DNA of 64,000 nucleotides from Solanum dulcamara (Eukaryota > Streptophyta > Magnoliopsida > Solanales > Solanaceae): positions 29,746,001-29,810,000 of the forward strand of contig NC_077240.1 in NCBI RefSeq assembly GCF_947179165.1, given 5' to 3'. The position numbers were made by a program, and so were the translations under genes. Below the pieces are notes generated by a model. That model saw only the letters and a list, made by a program, of their open reading frames with translations. It searched no databases and was not told where the DNA came from. Below, piece by piece: positions 1 through 11,584 of the stretch (position 1 is its first letter; each line of letters opens with the position of its first letter).

Positions 1-2583
1 ATTGAAGGTGATCAATTATTAAAGATACATGTCCCTAGAACTGAAGCAGATCTTTTTGGCCCCGCTTTTGTTGAGGTAGAAATTCTAACTAAATATCTTC
101 TTTTGTCCTCATTCCAAGTTGTCTTTTTGGCCTATAAATGTATCATTCATATAATAGGCACCGCGATTCATTTCATTATATTTTGTTATATTTAGCCAGT
201 TATATTCTAAAAGAGAACTACTGAAGGAATAATGTTAGAAAAAAACCATTTAAAAAAATAATGTTGGAAAAAGTCAAATCGCATTTATTTTTGATAAGGA
301 AAATCTGTCACTTTTATAGATTTTACAAGTTCCGTACACCAGAAGAGGAGAGCTAATTATAATCCCCAAGGGTATGGCTGAGTTGAGGCTTAAGAGTGAT
401 GAGCCAGATATTCCAGGTTCAAATCCTAGCAAAAACATTCAGTTCGAGTCTATTTGCACCACCCTTGGTGGGCAGTCTTACCTGACACATGTATTTGTGA
501 TCTGTAGAAAATTGTCCGATGGATTAGTTGAGTTGAGTGCAAATTGACCCAAACAGCACCATCATTTGTATTGAAAAAAAGACGGGAGCTAGCTATACTT
601 TTGGAACTTCTATTACAACACTTCCTTGGTGATAATTTTCAATGGAATGAACCTCAACTTTCTAATGTAAAGGTCTATCCCAATTGAATATATGAGTGCT
701 GATGGAGTAATAAGGAGTGTGCTGATGGAGTAATATAGAGTGCGACTTCTTGCAAGATATCGATTTTATGTATTTAATATACTTGAACCTGTGTTTGTGT
801 TTCACTAATCTTGGCTGTAAATAATCCAACCTGGTCTATTTTGTAGGTCGAGAATGAATCTGGCTTATCTAACTTCATCCCCATCCTCATTGCGGAAAAG
901 GATATTTGTGCAGAAATGAAGGAAATACAACGGAAGTTATGTTCTGTAGGGTCAGAATCCACTTCTGTTTGTTCTCCATGTGAAGCTTCCACGTCTAGAA
1001 AATCAGAATTTTCAGAATTTATGCTGGATGTGGCATGGTTACTAAGGGAGCCTTCATCAGAAAATGTTCAGATTATGGCGTCTGTACAGTTGCAGAGATT
1101 TAATTATTTATTGAACATATTAATGGAAAGTCAGTCGACTATTATTTTGGAAAGAGTATTGTCTTATTTTGAAAATATGGTGAAGAGAAACATGTTAGCT
1201 GGCCTCACTGATGCTGACATGAGACTTTTTCAGAAGAATATTCTCGAGAAAAATAATTTGCTTAAGGAAAGATTGCATCTAAAGGAATATTTTGTGGGAG
1301 ATTCGGGACAAATTATGCAGGAGGTAAATACTTCTAGTCAAATCTTCCAAAATCATATGCAATCTGTTTTTCCAGCTATCAATCAAGTGACGATCTCATT
1401 TCGACATTGCCATATTATCTGAGTATGTAGCAGAATTGAGCGCTGCCATATTGTCTTCTAATTAAATGCATTGAGTTAGAATAATATTTTACATTTATTT
1501 TTATGCTGGTGAATAAGCTGCAAATAAATCTAAGTGTTGGTACATAAAAAGCGTACCTTGGCGTTGAAGCCCAAATCAAAATTGTTCCTCGCTAGGCTTG
1601 AACATGACCAAGCACCTAGCCCATCTAAAATGAGCTTGACTGGGTGAAAAGTAGTTAATTCTTTTATCTTTATGTTTCCATCCAATTGAATCTTCTGAAG
1701 CTGATATGTAAAATCTCAAGGGCTCAGAAGAGGCTCATTTATGCTAATCAAATTAGTACTCTTTCCCATTCTTCTAAAAATTTCCAAAAAAATGGCTCTC
1801 GAGGCATACTAGCAGGGCTTGACTAGAATCGTAGAAAGAAGCTGGTTCAATTGGTAAGCAAGGACATTATCGCGTCATGGGTGAAGCTGTGCACTTCAAA
1901 TGGTGACGCGCAAAGGGATCCCAACTAAAAATAATTGGTTCGTTGAATCTCAACTTTGAGGAGTTTGATTAATATAGGTATTATTGAATATTGGGTACTT
2001 TGGATACTGAATTAATTGTTTTAATTGCAATTCAATCACTGTCGCATTCATATATGTTTGGTTTTGTTTACTGGGCGCTTTTCGCGACATTATCTATGCA
2101 CTTATGGTTCATAATGATGGTCATTAATATGTTTTAGGTTACAAATTTGAGTAGGGTGGTGCATTTGAATTACTTTCTACCTTCAGAATGCCTTGTAGCT
2201 GCTCATTTCATGCTATAGAAAATTGTGTCTTCAAAGGGCGATGACTCATACCTGATGCTAATTAACTATATCTGTGGCTTCCTAATTTGCAGGACACAGA
2301 GGTACCACATAAGCTCAACATAGAGTTTGGTCCGACTTATTGGGAGAGAACTTCTACAGTCCCACTTTTGGATGCAGAATTGCCATTGAGGGTAGTGAAG
2401 GAGGAACAATCAGGGAAATCCTGTGGCTGCTTGGTTAGAAAGACGGTCTTGACGTCTCGTACTCTTGTTTTTTTAATCACTGTTTTTTCTGTATGTCTTG
2501 GTCTATGTGCAACACTCCTGCACCCTAGAAAAGTTGGCGACATCGCTATGACAATCCGGAGGTGTCTGTTTGACAATACTTAA
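1..2583 (+). CDS. SPL7: SPL7-like transcription factor, C-terminal part (three exons; 5' part outside window)
   Basis: Three exons read in one phase: 1-75, 847-1386 and 2293-2583 (stop TAA 2581-2583). Junctions use GT donors at 76 and 1387 and AG acceptors ending at 846 and 2292, all phase 0. The first junction joins the residues GPAFVE to VENESGLSNFIP, a stretch characteristic of SPL7. The last exon encodes a hydrophobic segment (about LVFLITVFSVCLGLCATLL) followed by HPRKVGDIAMTIRRCLF, matching the membrane-associated C terminus of SPL7. In Arabidopsis, SPL7 is the SBP-box activator of copper-deficiency genes, binding GTAC motifs; the SBP DNA-binding domain would be upstream of this window and is not seen. 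The donor at 1387 is my choice; an alternative at about 1324 (after GAG) is also phase-compatible and would drop about 21 residues. No lesion is visible, so this is probably a live gene. Confidence 0.85.
361..585 (+). mobile_element. tRNA-derived SINE relic (SolS-like) in SPL7 intron
   Basis: Box A-like TGGCTGAGTTGAGG at 375-388 and box B GGTTCAAATCC at 416-426 lie at the spacing of a pol III promoter. The body ends in CAAATTGACCCAAACAGCACC and a short A tract, resembling the 3' part of Solanaceae SolS SINEs. Imperfect target duplications flank it: GAGCTAATTAT at 350-360 and GAGCTAGCTAT at 586-596 (9 of 11 match). It sits in the sense orientation in an intron, is diverged, and carries no visible splice disruption. 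Confidence 0.6.
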
Positions 2584-3589
2584 AATTACATGTAACTTTT
2601 ACCAAAATGACGGTCTGCAGTCACAGAATACAGGTGATATCTCCATTGCTCAGGTCCCCCCTTCGTGGCTGATCTTGTATGATATTCATGTGTTTGCTAT
2701 ACAACTGCATCTCAAGAAACTGGACGGCATTGAGTGGAGAGTTAATGATTAGGTCCTGAGGCCTGACCAAATGCTTGCCGGGAGATTTGCTTTGTGGCAT
2801 TCTTGATGTACTATACTACCTGTACTATGTAAACACAACTGTATCAGCTATGTAGCTTCAATAGTTGAGTAGTTTCTTTGTACAAGTTGTTGGATAATTA
2901 CCCTAAAAACTTTTTATTGCTGACATCAGTTGTCCCAAAAGAGCAGATACACTCATGTTGTTTGTGCTTCAAAACTTCAAGCTTTGGTTAAGCTGGGGGA
3001 CTCTTAAAAACATTTTGATGTGAATATGCCTAGAAGATGGTATCAAGTCTGTTATTTCAATGCTAAACTAAATCTATCAGCAGGCGGGGGAACGGGGGGA
3101 TATTGAGCGACATCTACCAGCATTGAATTCTCCATACAAAACATTGATGAAAATTTAAGTTATATTCTTTCGATATTTTCATAAAAAGAATTAACAACTA
3201 ATGACGAAATGGTAATAGCTTAATACGATTTAGCTGTAAAAACTAGTCAAATAAATCTGTGACCAAAACACTAGTTATTAGTGACTTTTACTGGTTAGAT
3301 ACTGAAAAGTGAAAAAGTCTACAAGTATAAAAAATTATATTATTAGTATTATTTTAAAAAAATTTTAAATTCACAAGTATAAAAGATTATATTATTAGTA
3401 TTAATTGTCTACTTGATAAGATTGGAATTTATCTTGACAAAAAGAGCTACGTCTATCCTCAGAGCTACATTATATGAAAAATGGCTTTAAAGAATAGGAC
3501 ATCTTCTTTTTATATAAAATAAGTATTTGTATATATAATTAAAGAATTCTTTAACTTAATTATGAATGAGTTAAGACTTAGGTCTAAAA
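2584..3589. other. SPL7 3' UTR and AT-rich spacer
   Basis: The first 300 bases or so are probably the SPL7 3' UTR; I cannot fix the poly(A) site. The rest is AT-rich with no gene. A short direct repeat (ACAAGTATAAAA...TTATTAGTATT) occurs at 3321 and 3373, 52 bp apart. Confidence 0.5.
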
Positions 3590-3782
3590 TTCATTTCCCC
3601 CCGTATGATATCAAAACAGACAGAGATTCTGAATTCGAGTCTCATTGTCACCTATTATCAAAATGAATTTTCATGTGTTTGACTCATACAAAAGAATTAA
3701 GTTTGCACGTAGGAGAGCGTGTTGATGATATAATTAAGCAAATAAAAATATCTTTCTCTAACGAATTAAATTTTTAATTAAG
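3590..3782 (+). mobile_element. Dispersed repeat relic, possibly tRNA-derived
   Basis: The stretch contains a box B-like TTCGAGTCTCA near 3634, a TTTGCACGTAGGAGAGCGTGTT motif split by divergence, and an end rich in ATATCTTTCTCTAACGAATTAA. I recognise this order of motifs from a common plant short repeat, but I cannot see clear ends or target duplications. It could be a SINE remnant or a fragment of something larger. Confidence 0.35.
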
Positions 3783-3789
3783 ATGATCA

Positions 3790-4280
3790 TATTGGAGCAA
3801 GAGTGGAATGGAAGAAAGAAAGCTGTCCTTATCTTCTTCTTCTCCTCCTCCCGACATGAAGGAATGCCCGATAATCCTTCGGGGGCAAACACTTATGTGA
3901 TAATATTCCTAACAAAGATTCCGTTTGACTTGACCGTAGGACATCACCTTCCTCAATGCATTTTTCGTTGAGAATTCCTCGTTCCCTTTCGTGTGAATTC
4001 CCCAGCGGCGAATTTCAAACTTGTGGGTTCATTTCAGTTTTTTTTTTTTAAGAAGCGCGTGAACTTTTAGGTTGTTCCTCAGTAGCTCAGTGGTAGAGCG
4101 GTCGGCTGTTAACCGATTGGTCGTAGGTTCGAATCCTACTTGGGGAGAGTTTCTATTGCATACAACTTTTATTGGGGAGAAGTCATGGGTGATCATTGGT
4201 CCGATGCTTCGGGCGAAACCAATTCCCAGGGTGTGAGGGCGGTGTGATCACTTTCAAATTCAGAGAAACCCTGGAATTAA
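3790..4280. other. Probable organelle-derived insert (NUMT/NUPT) around the tRNA
   Basis: Base composition rises to near balanced GC here, against AT-rich DNA on both sides, and the segment contains the organelle-type tRNA-Asn. Flanking text (for example CCAGCGGCGAATTTC and GGGTGTGAGGGCGGTGTGATC) reads like plant mitochondrial spacer rather than nuclear repeat. I see no other organelle gene. The limits are estimates from composition only. Confidence 0.45.
4076..4147 (+). tRNA. trnN-GUU: tRNA-Asn(GUU), organelle (plastid) type
   Basis: This is a 72-nt tRNA. The acceptor stem TCCTCAG pairs with TTGGGGA (two G-U pairs) and the discriminator is G. The D arm contains AGCTCAGTGGTAGAGC. The anticodon loop CTGTTAA carries GTT on a GTCGG/CCGAT stem, and the T arm is GTAGG-TTCGAAT-CCTAC. 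There is no encoded CCA and no intron. It matches the plastid-type trnN, which plant mitochondria also often carry, and not the nuclear cytosolic tRNA-Asn, which starts with GCTGG. It is fully foldable. Internal A and B boxes exist, so pol III transcription is possible, but a nuclear role is unproven. Confidence 0.88.
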
Positions 4281-5159
4281 CAAAAATGGGCAATCCTGAG
4301 CCAAATCATTTCAATACAATTTCAGAGCTACGATAACCAACATGCAAATACCAATTTGGTGCATCTAATGCGTTCCATTGTACTATCTAATTAACGTGAC
4401 TATAGTGAAAGTACTTAATTAATGATCAAGTTGTTGGATAAGATTCCAATGTTCTCTTGTGTTTGTTTTGCTTTGTCAACTTAAAATTGGTAATGATTAA
4501 TACATGAACTACTCAAAGATTCTCTAGGTTAGAAATAAACCTTGCATTCTGGTCCAAAACCAATTTCATTTATCATTTCATTTGCTCAAATAATGAGGGC
4601 TAATTCTAGGTGCTTCCTTTGTTTGTTGATGAAAATGTATATTTTTGTTTGTCCCCCCACTTTTTTTTTTTTACTTGATGCAAGGATATGAGTACATCAA
4701 TTTTGCGTCAATTGTGTGATATAAATGATCCAATAAAGTCGATTATCTTTATGTTGGATTTCAATTTATCGCAATTCTCTTCATTTATTGACTTTGAGCA
4801 TACAATGACAAATATATATAGTGGATGTGCAAGGTGCTGAATATGTACTTTTTAATTATATTTTTTACTAACTTTAGGAAGCAATCAACAGAAATTATCA
4901 GCTAACATAAAATATCTTTGATATTTCTAGTAGATTTCGTCAGCCTTGAATTAATATATCATTCACTTTTAATTTACTTTATATATAATTATCATACCAT
5001 ATCTTATCTTTTCATTTTCTTATTATCTCTCACAGAAGTTGAAAGAAAATGCGCATATATAGTCCAAAAAGCAAATTATGCTATATATATATATATATAC
5101 AACAACAACCCAGTGAAATCCCACAACATGGGGCTATATATATATTACGTTATTTTCAT
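4281..5159. other. AT-rich spacer with a locally duplicated block
   Basis: No gene. The block at about 4785-5075 (AGCATACAATGACAAATATA, then AGGAAGCAATCAACAG, then TAGTAGATTTCGTCAG) recurs at 39744-39858/45138-45240, 46200-46560 and 52757-52885. A (TA)n run lies at about 5080-5099. It is followed by CAACAACAACCCAGTGAAATCCCAC, split by drift, a motif I know as the 3' end of a common Solanaceae SINE. Confidence 0.5.
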
Positions 5160-5720
5160 ATATTATATGTTACTTCCTTTATCCCAATTTATGCTGTACT
5201 CACAGAATTTTAAAAGTCAACCGAGTATTTTTCATATCTTTTAAATATTTTAAATTATTAATTATCATGATTTATAATACATGTTATGCAATTTTCAAAT
5301 AATATATGTTACTTCCTCTTTTTTCAATTTGTGTGACACTAATAGAATTTTGAGATCCAATCAAACTTTTTATATGTCTTTTAAATATTTTAACTTGTTA
5401 ACTATTGTGATTTATAGTACTTTTTATGTAATTTTCAAATAATATATATCAGCCCCTTTGTCCTAGTTTATGTGACACGGATAGAATTTTAAGAGTCAAA
5501 CAAATTTTTTATATGTCTATAAATAGTTCAAGTGTTAATTATTGTGATTTACAGTATTTTTTACGTCATTTTCAAATAATACATTATTACTTCCTTTGTC
5601 CCATTTTATGTGACACCGATATAATTTTAAGAGTCAACCGAATTTTTATGTCTTTAAAATATTTTAAGTTATTAATTATAGTGATTTATAATATTTTTTA
5701 CGCAATTTTTAGATATATAA
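5160..5720 (+). repeat. Four tandem ~139-bp units, Stowaway-MITE-like
   Basis: Units begin near 5169, 5309, 5447 and 5586 with variants of TTACTTCCTTTGTCCCATTT, then a TGTGACAC motif, AGAATTTTAAGAGTCAA, a poly-T stretch, a TTTAAATATTTTAA motif and ATTTTCAAATAATA. The opening resembles the CTCCCTCCGTCCCAA terminus of Stowaway-type elements, and a complete related element lies at 53959-54119. Here the units run head to tail rather than standing alone. Confidence 0.7.
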
Positions 5721-5889
5721 AATATTAAATAAATAAGAAAAGTAAATTAAAACGGATAAACTATATAAGAAAATTACTGAATTGCCCTTGAAGTGCCAGA
5801 TCAAATGCAAATTGTACACCATCAGATAGAGTCTGTTTGGTAAAGTTGATTGTTGTCTTTAGCCCAATTGTTAAAAGAAACAAAAAATA

Positions 5890-6310
5890 AAAAAAAGTAT
5901 TAAAAACACCCCTGAATTTTTCATACCTAAATTATTGAAATAATGAGTTTCATATCTAAACTATCACTTATTAGTTTGAGAAATACATCTCTTTTTTATT
6001 ACACTCTTATCATGGTGTGTGTACTACACACTCTTTTATTTTAAAAAAAATGCCACATCACACTCCACATTGACAAATCATTCACCTTGACAAAAATTAT
6101 TAGTATTAATTAAATTTAAATATTAAAGTATTACTATCCCAAAAAATATTATAAAATAAAATATAAAATATAAATATTTTTCTTACCCACTCCACCACTT
6201 CCTCTCACCATAACCCCTTTCCCCCCAAATTTTAGTTTATTTTTTATTTTTTTTGTAAAAAATTTAAAAGAAATTCTTACTTCATCTTCCCCTCCCCCCT
6301 TCATATAATA
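5890..6310 (-). repeat. Inverted first copy of the ~690-bp tandem repeat unit
   Basis: Read on the minus strand this matches the unit found at 34195-38900: AATAAGTGATAGTTTAGATATG, split by small changes, then GTAGTACACACACC and TTTTTGGGATAGTAATACTTT. The direct copies begin at about 6350, so the array starts with an inverted, partial unit. That gives the whole block a terminal-inverted-repeat look. Confidence 0.6.
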
Positions 6311-6842
6311 ATTTAGATATTGTTTTAATTATATATATATATATATATCTTTTACTTGTCTCAAGACATTTTTAAAAAATAAAATTTTTATTTTTTTATA
6401 TTCGTAATGCAAGTAGAATTTTTTTTCCCTAAAAATATATGTACATATCTAACACAAAACGAGAAAAATATTAAAAAATATAAAAATAAATTAGGAGAGG
6501 AGGATAGATGGGGTGGGTAGAATTTTATTATTTTTTAAAAATAAAAATAATATCAATTTTTTAGGAAGGAGTTGGGGAGGAAGTGAAGTCCAAATTTTTC
6601 AAAAATATTTGATAAAAGAAATTTAAAAAAATATAAGGGCGGGGGATTGCCGGTCGGGGGTGGGGCTGGGGGATAGGGTGGATGCGGTACGGGGGAGGTG
6701 GTAGAGTTGGGTGAGAATTTTTTTTTTTAAAAATGATTTTTTTAAAAAAATAAAAATAAAAATATTTTTTGGATAGTAATACTTTGATCTTTAATTTTTA
6801 ACTAAAATTAAAAGTTTATTTTATTTTGTCAAGGTAGAATAT
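6311..6842 (+). repeat. Tandem repeat unit U1 and start of U2 (left side of the array)
   Basis: This carries the body of the unit: ATGTACATATCTAACACAAAA, then GGGATAGATGGGGTGGGTAG-type and GGAAGGAGT..GGGGAGGAAGTGAAG motifs, a G-rich tract, GGATAGTAATACTTTGATC and TCAAGGTRGAATAT. Element E is inserted at 6843; its 5-bp target duplication AATAT is 6838-6842. The unit resumes at 34195. Confidence 0.7.
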
Positions 6843-8581
6843 TGTAACAACCCGAATCGCCGTTAATTAAGATTAAAAGAAATCGCAAGAAAATTTACTC
6901 AACTAGGTCCTACCATCCCACCAGAGCGGGATGGTTCCGCCATAGCAGCGCCGCCAGAGCGGGAGAACGTGGACAAAATTTAAGTCGCGATTTTCTTATT
7001 TTTTCCACTTCTTCTAAGGGTAGGTTAGAGGCGAAGGTAACTACAAAAACCCTCTAAAGGCTGCTCGTGACTTGGGAAGAAGAGGGAAAAAAATCTTAGT
7101 ATTGGAAGGCTTTCAACTGGTGGAATTCAGTCCTGTCTTGCCTGTAGGACATCTGGAACCAAAGATTTCAACCGCATTATCTCTTCACAGTTGCTTGGCG
7201 CCTAGTTATGCTAGACTTTTCTTATCTGAGTAGTTAAATCTATACCCATGGTATAGTATAGAAGAAAATTTAATGAGAAATTCGTATAATTAAGCTATGG
7301 GTCACGAATCATGGGAAGAAAATTTAGGTAACATTAGTGGTCTAACTTGAAGTGACCTGGGTAAGAAAGTTATATAATGATTTTGGGAGAAGTTGGCTGT
7401 GATGTCATGTTATTTAGACATGTGAAGTTGTAAAGGCCAGTTGTATGTACATTGATATAAATTATGTGGATATTGGTGATACACCTTAGGGGTTAATAAT
7501 ATAGCTGATGATTTTATTTCCCGTATATGTTTCATGTACTTGTTAAACTATTTCATGGTATGCATGTGTGGATGTGACTAGGGAATGACATCATCGGATA
7601 GGTAATTTACTGGCTTGTGTTGTGATGATTTTGTTCTTGGTGATATAATGTGGATTATTGTTGGTAACTTGTGGTTAATCTGCATAACTGAATCGTGTGT
7701 CACATTCTGACACATATTTGGATCGGGTGTCACGTTCCAACACACATTTAGATCGTGTGTCATATTTCGATATGTTATTGGATTAGGTGTCACGTTCTGA
7801 CACATATATGACTGAATTAGATCCCTTGAGAGGATCAATTCTGTGTGTGTGGAGGGTTCCATAAGAGGACCCGACGATGTCTGTATTCTGTGTAATAGTG
7901 AGGTTAGCTATAAATGAGTGTTGGGTAGAACCATTGAGTGACTAAGGTTGTCAAGTGGTAACTTTTAGAGTGAAGTGAACAGCAGTACGGTGGGCCTATA
8001 ATCCACATGTATCAAGTTTGTAACCAGAGTGGGTAGTGAAACCCTGGTCAGTAGAATGGGGAAGACATAAGAGTGAGAGTAAGGAGTTTATTAACATGTT
8101 AGGGTGGAAAGGCTTATAAAGTTTAATTGTTATGATCTCTCATATTTTTCTGTTTATATACTATGCGGTGGGTATCAGATTGATCGATGATGTCTATCAG
8201 TACGTGTTGTTTGTACTGATACTACTCTTGTTATGGCACTTGGCATAGTCTGGTGGCAGGATCAGTAATGTCTCTTAGGTGAAGGCAAAGACGATTTTTC
8301 AACAGCTTCTATTTTTTCTCCTTCTGGTGGGAGCTGTGTCGTTATTTTATTTATATGTATTGTACTCTTAGAAGTTCTTATACCTATTTTAGACTAGCAT
8401 TCTTGGGGGTTTAAGTGTTATTTTGTATAAACTGGATTCTATAGACTGATTTGAATTTTCTAGCTTCAAATAGTTTAAATCTGTTATAAATTCCGCAATA
8501 TTTTCATATAAGGTGTTAAGGGTTCTCCTACTTAGGTCATAGAGTGGGTTCCCAAATGGTCTGGTGGGTTGGGTCGTGACA
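6843..8581 (+). repeat. Left LTR of element E
   Basis: It starts TGTAACAACCC and ends GGGTCGTGACA, with 1739 bp between canonical TG and CA ends. The GC-rich palindromic motif CCAGAGCGGG occurs at 6921-6930 and 6954-6963, near the U3 end. Four reiterations of a GTGTCACATTCTGACACAT-type motif lie at about 7690-7810. Compared with the right LTR it lacks about 270 bp (the part at 33250-33522). Confidence 0.85.
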
Positions 8582-9857
8582 AGCTGGTATCAGAACTTAG
8601 GTTATCGATCTCCCAGTACAAGAGTAAGTGTGGAATAGACTCTTGTGGATGAGTCTATTGATGTCCATATCTAATCTTCAGGAAGTTATGAAGTATTCGA
8701 GGAAGTCATTTCATCTCTTCTCTCTTATTCGTGCGGTCTGTCGTTTGTGGTATAGGTTGAGTCTAATTGGTATCTATGGATTCTAATTGGTATCTCAACG
8801 GAGTAACTGCATGTTGTTGACACGACTGAAGGGATGCAAGCAAAGGAAATTGAAGCCAAGAAGGTTCCAATTGGTATCTTGCCTTATAGGCGGTGTGAAT
8901 GTATAGATGATCAACTAATGGTCATCCATGAAGTGAACTTAGTTGATAGTTTTGAACTTGCTTGAGTTATGTAGTTGAAATTGTGATTATGTGCATAGTA
9001 ATTCCTGATGTAATGTGTGAAGTACCCTTGCCTGCGTGTTGAAATTTTGTGAGATATATTTGCTAGTAATTCTGTGAGCTAGATGTCAGAAAAGAGTCAT
9101 AACTGGATTATGTGCACTAGTCTAATGGTAAAATAGAAGGTGATTAAAGAATGAATTTCTGATATGTTAAATGATATACTCATGTGAGGGAATGCGGCTT
9201 GTAAATTATGCATGGACTTACCATTGGTAAAATTGGTAAGGGAAAAGAACAAATTGGGACTGTAGAAAAACTCTGATTTTGGGGTAGTTGAAATTTGGTT
9301 GAGAACTATGTGAGAAAAAGGAACCATTGTGCAAATTGGCATAAGGATGGTTATGAAAGATTTTCTTAACATATTTTCTAACTGGGCTAAAATAATGTGT
9401 TGTCAAATTGTGTCTATCTGTCATAATGGTTTTAACCGTTAAATGGAGTTAATAAGAACTCAATTTTCTGGTTGTTCTATATTGGGCTTTATTTATCCTA
9501 ATGAAGTTGGTCAAATGTGGGTGATGAATGGATCTTGTTGGTGTGCATAATTTGTTTTGCTAAGGTAATGAGGAGAAGAAATCTCCTAATGCATAGTGCT
9601 GGGTTCAACTGCGGGATAGACCACACCAAATTCTCGTTAGGAGAAGTCAAATGAGTTAAGTGTCAACTCTGAGGGTTCTAAGGGGAATATGGGATAGGAA
9701 AATACACTAGGAAAAATTCTCTGAGATTTTGTCTCGGCAAATCCCGCCCCAGCTGGAATATCTTGCCAGAGCAAGATGTGGCGAGACAGAGGTCTCAATC
9801 AAAAGTCCCTTATTTTTCCCGTTCCTTTGTAATGAACTTCTAAGAATGAATGTCTAA
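8582..9857 (+). other. 5' internal region of element E, non-coding
   Basis: About 1.28 kb follows the primer-binding site, with stops in all plus frames and no recognisable domain. Another GC-rich palindrome, CTTGCCAGAGCAAG, lies near 9763. The region ends where the Athila-type LTR begins at 9858. Confidence 0.6.
8585..8594 (+). other. Primer-binding site of element E (initiator tRNA-Met)
   Basis: TGGTATCAGA follows the left LTR after three bases (AGC). It is complementary to the 3' end of plant initiator tRNA-Met and fixes the orientation of E as plus. Confidence 0.85.
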
Positions 9858-11447
9858 TGACATATCGTGGATTAACAGTACATTTAATGCTTTAAAACTT
9901 AAGAATATGCATGTCTTTTAAGTATTTGTTAGCATATTTGATGTTGGTTATGCTTATTTTGTTGGAAACTAAGTCGGAGATTTGGTTGGAGAATTACAGC
10001 AATGAAGGAGGGTATTTTTGGGGTTTACGGGCTCATCCTACGATTCGTCATTAGCTATACGGGTCATAAGTATCTATCGTCAAAATATAGGAGAAAAATA
10101 AAAGTTGCATTAAAGACCACAAGTGAAGTGAACGACTCGTTCTCAGGTTTATGGGTCGTCAAAAGTAGTCGTCAAAGCAGCAGTGAATGAATAAGGGCAA
10201 AGTGAAGAAGATGAGTAAGTTCTACGGCTTGTCTAAGTTCCTACGAGTCATAGAACTTACTCGTAACTTGGAGTTACAGGTGATGAAAAGAGGGCAGTAT
10301 CTACGACCCCATTTGACGAGCCGTCTTCAGTGTTATGAGCCGTAGAGAATGGTCATGGAGAAGAAGAATCCTCGGTGCGAAGTGAAGGACTACGAGCTGG
10401 GTCTACTACTTGCCTAAGTTGTTACGATCCGTAGAAGCGACCCGTAACCGACTTTTAGTTTTCTATGGTTTCCAAATCCATATTTATTTAGGAATTTTTG
10501 TCTATAAATACACTTCTTAGGCTTAGATTACTTTATGCACGTTTTTGGGTTTGAGAATATAGCTTAAACTACTTTTGAGCTTTTATTCTTGAATTTGGAT
10601 TTTTGTTATCGATATTTTACGTTCGGATTTTATTGAAGATTTTTGGGTTTTCATAATTCTCATTGTAAGTTTATGATTTCTTTTAACTTGAATATTATTG
10701 ATTGTGAACACGTAGTTATGAGTAGCTAATTCCACAACTAGGGTTGTGGGAACCATAAAGAATTCACGATGTAGAACTTAATAAAAAGTAATTCTTGAAT
10801 AGTGTGCATGCATATATTGTTTTTTCCTTTGTTTTGATTGCTTTTAATGGTGGCCAATGTTAAAACTCGACTTATTCTTACTTACCGGATCAAAGAGATA
10901 ACAGATGGGAAAAGGGATTAAACAATGAGATTTTGGGCTAATCATCCTCATCTAATTAGCTTGAACGGATCAAGGGATAGCTAAATCTGGGATCATTGGT
11001 AAGGGTTAGTAAAGAATACAATCGTGGACAGATCAAGTTGCATAGTGCAATTCACTTATTTGTCGGATCAATGACTTAGGTGAAATTAACTAACCGATTC
11101 TACATGTAATACACTAGGAAAGAATTACTAATTAAAAAGGTCTACTTAGTTAAGGATTCTTGGGGAACACATAAAATCCTAGTTTCACTTCTTATTGATT
11201 TAAACCACATTAAATCGTACTTTCGTTCGTTGACGTTTGCTATTTGATTTATTGATTAGTTTTATAAAAATCCCCCCTTTGTTTTCTCTTATTACGGGAA
11301 TAACTTGATTACTAAAGCAAATAATAAATGATTTATCTAAAGTCTAAATCATATTCCTCGTGGGATCGACCCTAACCTTCGTTAGGTTCTATATTTGATT
11401 AACGATCACTTTATACTTCTTTAGGGAGGTGTAATTTGAGCTTATCA
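9858..11447 (+). repeat. 5' LTR of the Athila-type element
   Basis: It runs from TGACATATCGTGG to TTATCA, 1590 bp. A TATA box (TATAAATA) lies at 10503-10510. Upstream of it in U3, at 10200-10445, are many copies of short CTACGRSYCGTA-like palindromic words such as ACGGCTCGT and ACGAGCCGTAG. The same TATA box and words recur in the 3' LTR. Confidence 0.85.
10503..10510 (+). promoter_or_regulatory. TATA box of the Athila-type 5' LTR
   Basis: TATAAATA in the context TCTATAAATACACTTC, conserved at 20821-20828 in the 3' LTR. It marks the likely U3/R transition about 30 bases downstream. Confidence 0.65.
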
Positions 11448-11452
11448 AATTT

Positions 11453-11471
11453 TGGCGCCGTTGCAGGTGAA
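11453..11471 (+). other. Primer-binding site of the Athila-type element (tRNA-Asp)
   Basis: TGGCGCCGTTGCAGGTGAA is complementary, with two or three mismatches, to the 3' end of plant tRNA-Asp(GUC). That is the usual primer for Athila elements. It lies five bases after the LTR end. Confidence 0.8.
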
Positions 11472-11584
11472 TTTGGCTTTTAGATTAAGATTAATTTTTA
11501 TTATTTGATTGGTAGTCATTATTTCCTTATTTTACGTTATTTTTTCTTTTTATTTTTGGTGAAACAAGTTTTGATTCCTAGTGC

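Noticed and set aside
1845..1950. Second SINE in the SPL7 intron (GGTTCAATTGGTAAGC resembling a box A)
   Set aside because: No box B at the right distance, no A tail and no target duplication.
4076..4147. Ordinary nuclear cytosolic tRNA-Asn
   Set aside because: The acceptor stem TCCTCAG and G discriminator are of organelle type; nuclear plant tRNA-Asn begins GCTGG.
4918..5728. ORFs of 71 and 108 residues in AT-rich DNA
   Set aside because: Composition is low-complexity Tyr/Ile/Phe, they overlap the tandem MITE units, and no start context or domain is visible.
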